From: UMGS172 sp045546915
GTDB taxonomy: Bacteria > Bacillota > Clostridia > Oscillospirales > Acutalibacteraceae
DNA: 21,185 nucleotides
NCBI GenBank assembly: GCA_045546915.1
Contig: JAZQDU010000024.1
Span: 1-21,185 of the forward strand
Reading direction: 5' to 3'
Below the pieces are notes generated by a model, which saw nothing but the letters and a program-made list of their open reading frames with translations, was not told the origin of the DNA and made no database searches. Shown here in pieces: positions 21,086-21,185 of the stretch; positions within the stretch are counted from its first letter, which is position 1, and each line of letters begins with the position of its first letter. A program made the translations under genes and the position numbers.

Positions 21086-21185
21086 CGGGCGCCCGCAAAA
21101 AGGGAGCAGGCGGACCTTGAAAATTAAACAACGATAAAACTTTGTAAGAGAACCCGAAAATTTTAATGAGTTAAAACTCAAAGTA
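21086..21185 (+). ncRNA. Leader of a 16S-23S-5S rRNA operon (incomplete at window end)
   Basis: GGACCTTGAAAATTAAACAACG (about 21112-21133 in substance) closely resembles the conserved boxA/processing element of Gram-positive rRNA leaders and 16S-23S spacers (CTTTGAAAACTAAACA in bacilli). TTTTAATGAG near 21161-21170 resembles bases just ahead of 16S, followed by a small palindrome, GAGTTAAAACTC. The 16S gene itself is not in the window. The assignment is by pattern and position, not by the mature rRNA. Confidence 0.65.

Overview
The window looks like chromosomal DNA from an AT-rich, Gram-positive anaerobe of the class Clostridia, most likely a gut Oscillospiraceae/Ruminococcaceae-type bacterium. 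That assignment is an inference from four things: strong AGGAGG-type ribosome binding sites, sigma-A promoters with 17-bp spacers, Firmicutes gene pairings (metG-tatD, holB-ricT), and a leader of the Gram-positive rRNA type at the right edge. Coding is dense on both strands. I see no CRISPR array, transposase, integrase or phage gene.

Layout. 1-1400: a lipoprotein gene of unknown function with its own promoter and terminator, then about 480 bp of palindrome-rich non-coding DNA, then a tRNA-Val(GAC) gene with promoter and terminator; one of two related hairpin repeats forms that terminator. 1401-2509: a small four-helix membrane protein and a MgtC-family protein, convergent and overlapping by 4 bp. 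2624-6579: the metG-tatD-galM operon, starting at a promoter followed by a 5' UTR hairpin and closed by two terminators. 6599-8398: a large zinc-ribbon, single-pass membrane protein with propeller-like repeats. 8541-11338: a leftward operon of NUDIX hydrolase, ECF transporter S component, TcdA and TtcA, whose promoter lies inside the divergent M14 peptidase gene. 11301-15661: M14 peptidase, GH13 glycosidase, PiT phosphate transporter and a YpsA-like SLOG protein, packed with overlapping or nearly abutting ends. 15695-16656: an Lrp/AsnC regulator with a candidate operator, overlapping a small MGMT-like gene. 16655-20887: leftward aminotransferase, trpS, holB and ricT. 20888-21185: an intergenic region, then the promoter and leader of what is almost certainly an rRNA operon; the 16S gene itself lies outside.

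How the genes work together. Most are housekeeping: aminoacyl-tRNA synthesis (MetG, TrpS, tRNA-Val), tRNA modification (TtcA for 2-thiocytidine, TcdA for cyclic t6A), replication (HolB), RNA-processing control (RicT), sugar and glucan use (GalM, GH13), and phosphate and cofactor uptake (PiT, ECF S component). I do not see a clear new multi-gene system. The items most worth a second look are the hairpin-repeat region beside tRNA-Val (and an A-C mismatch in that tRNA's T stem), the operator-like palindrome at the Lrp gene, the MGMT-like protein with Cys-Tyr at the active site, and the uncharacterised zinc-ribbon propeller protein.
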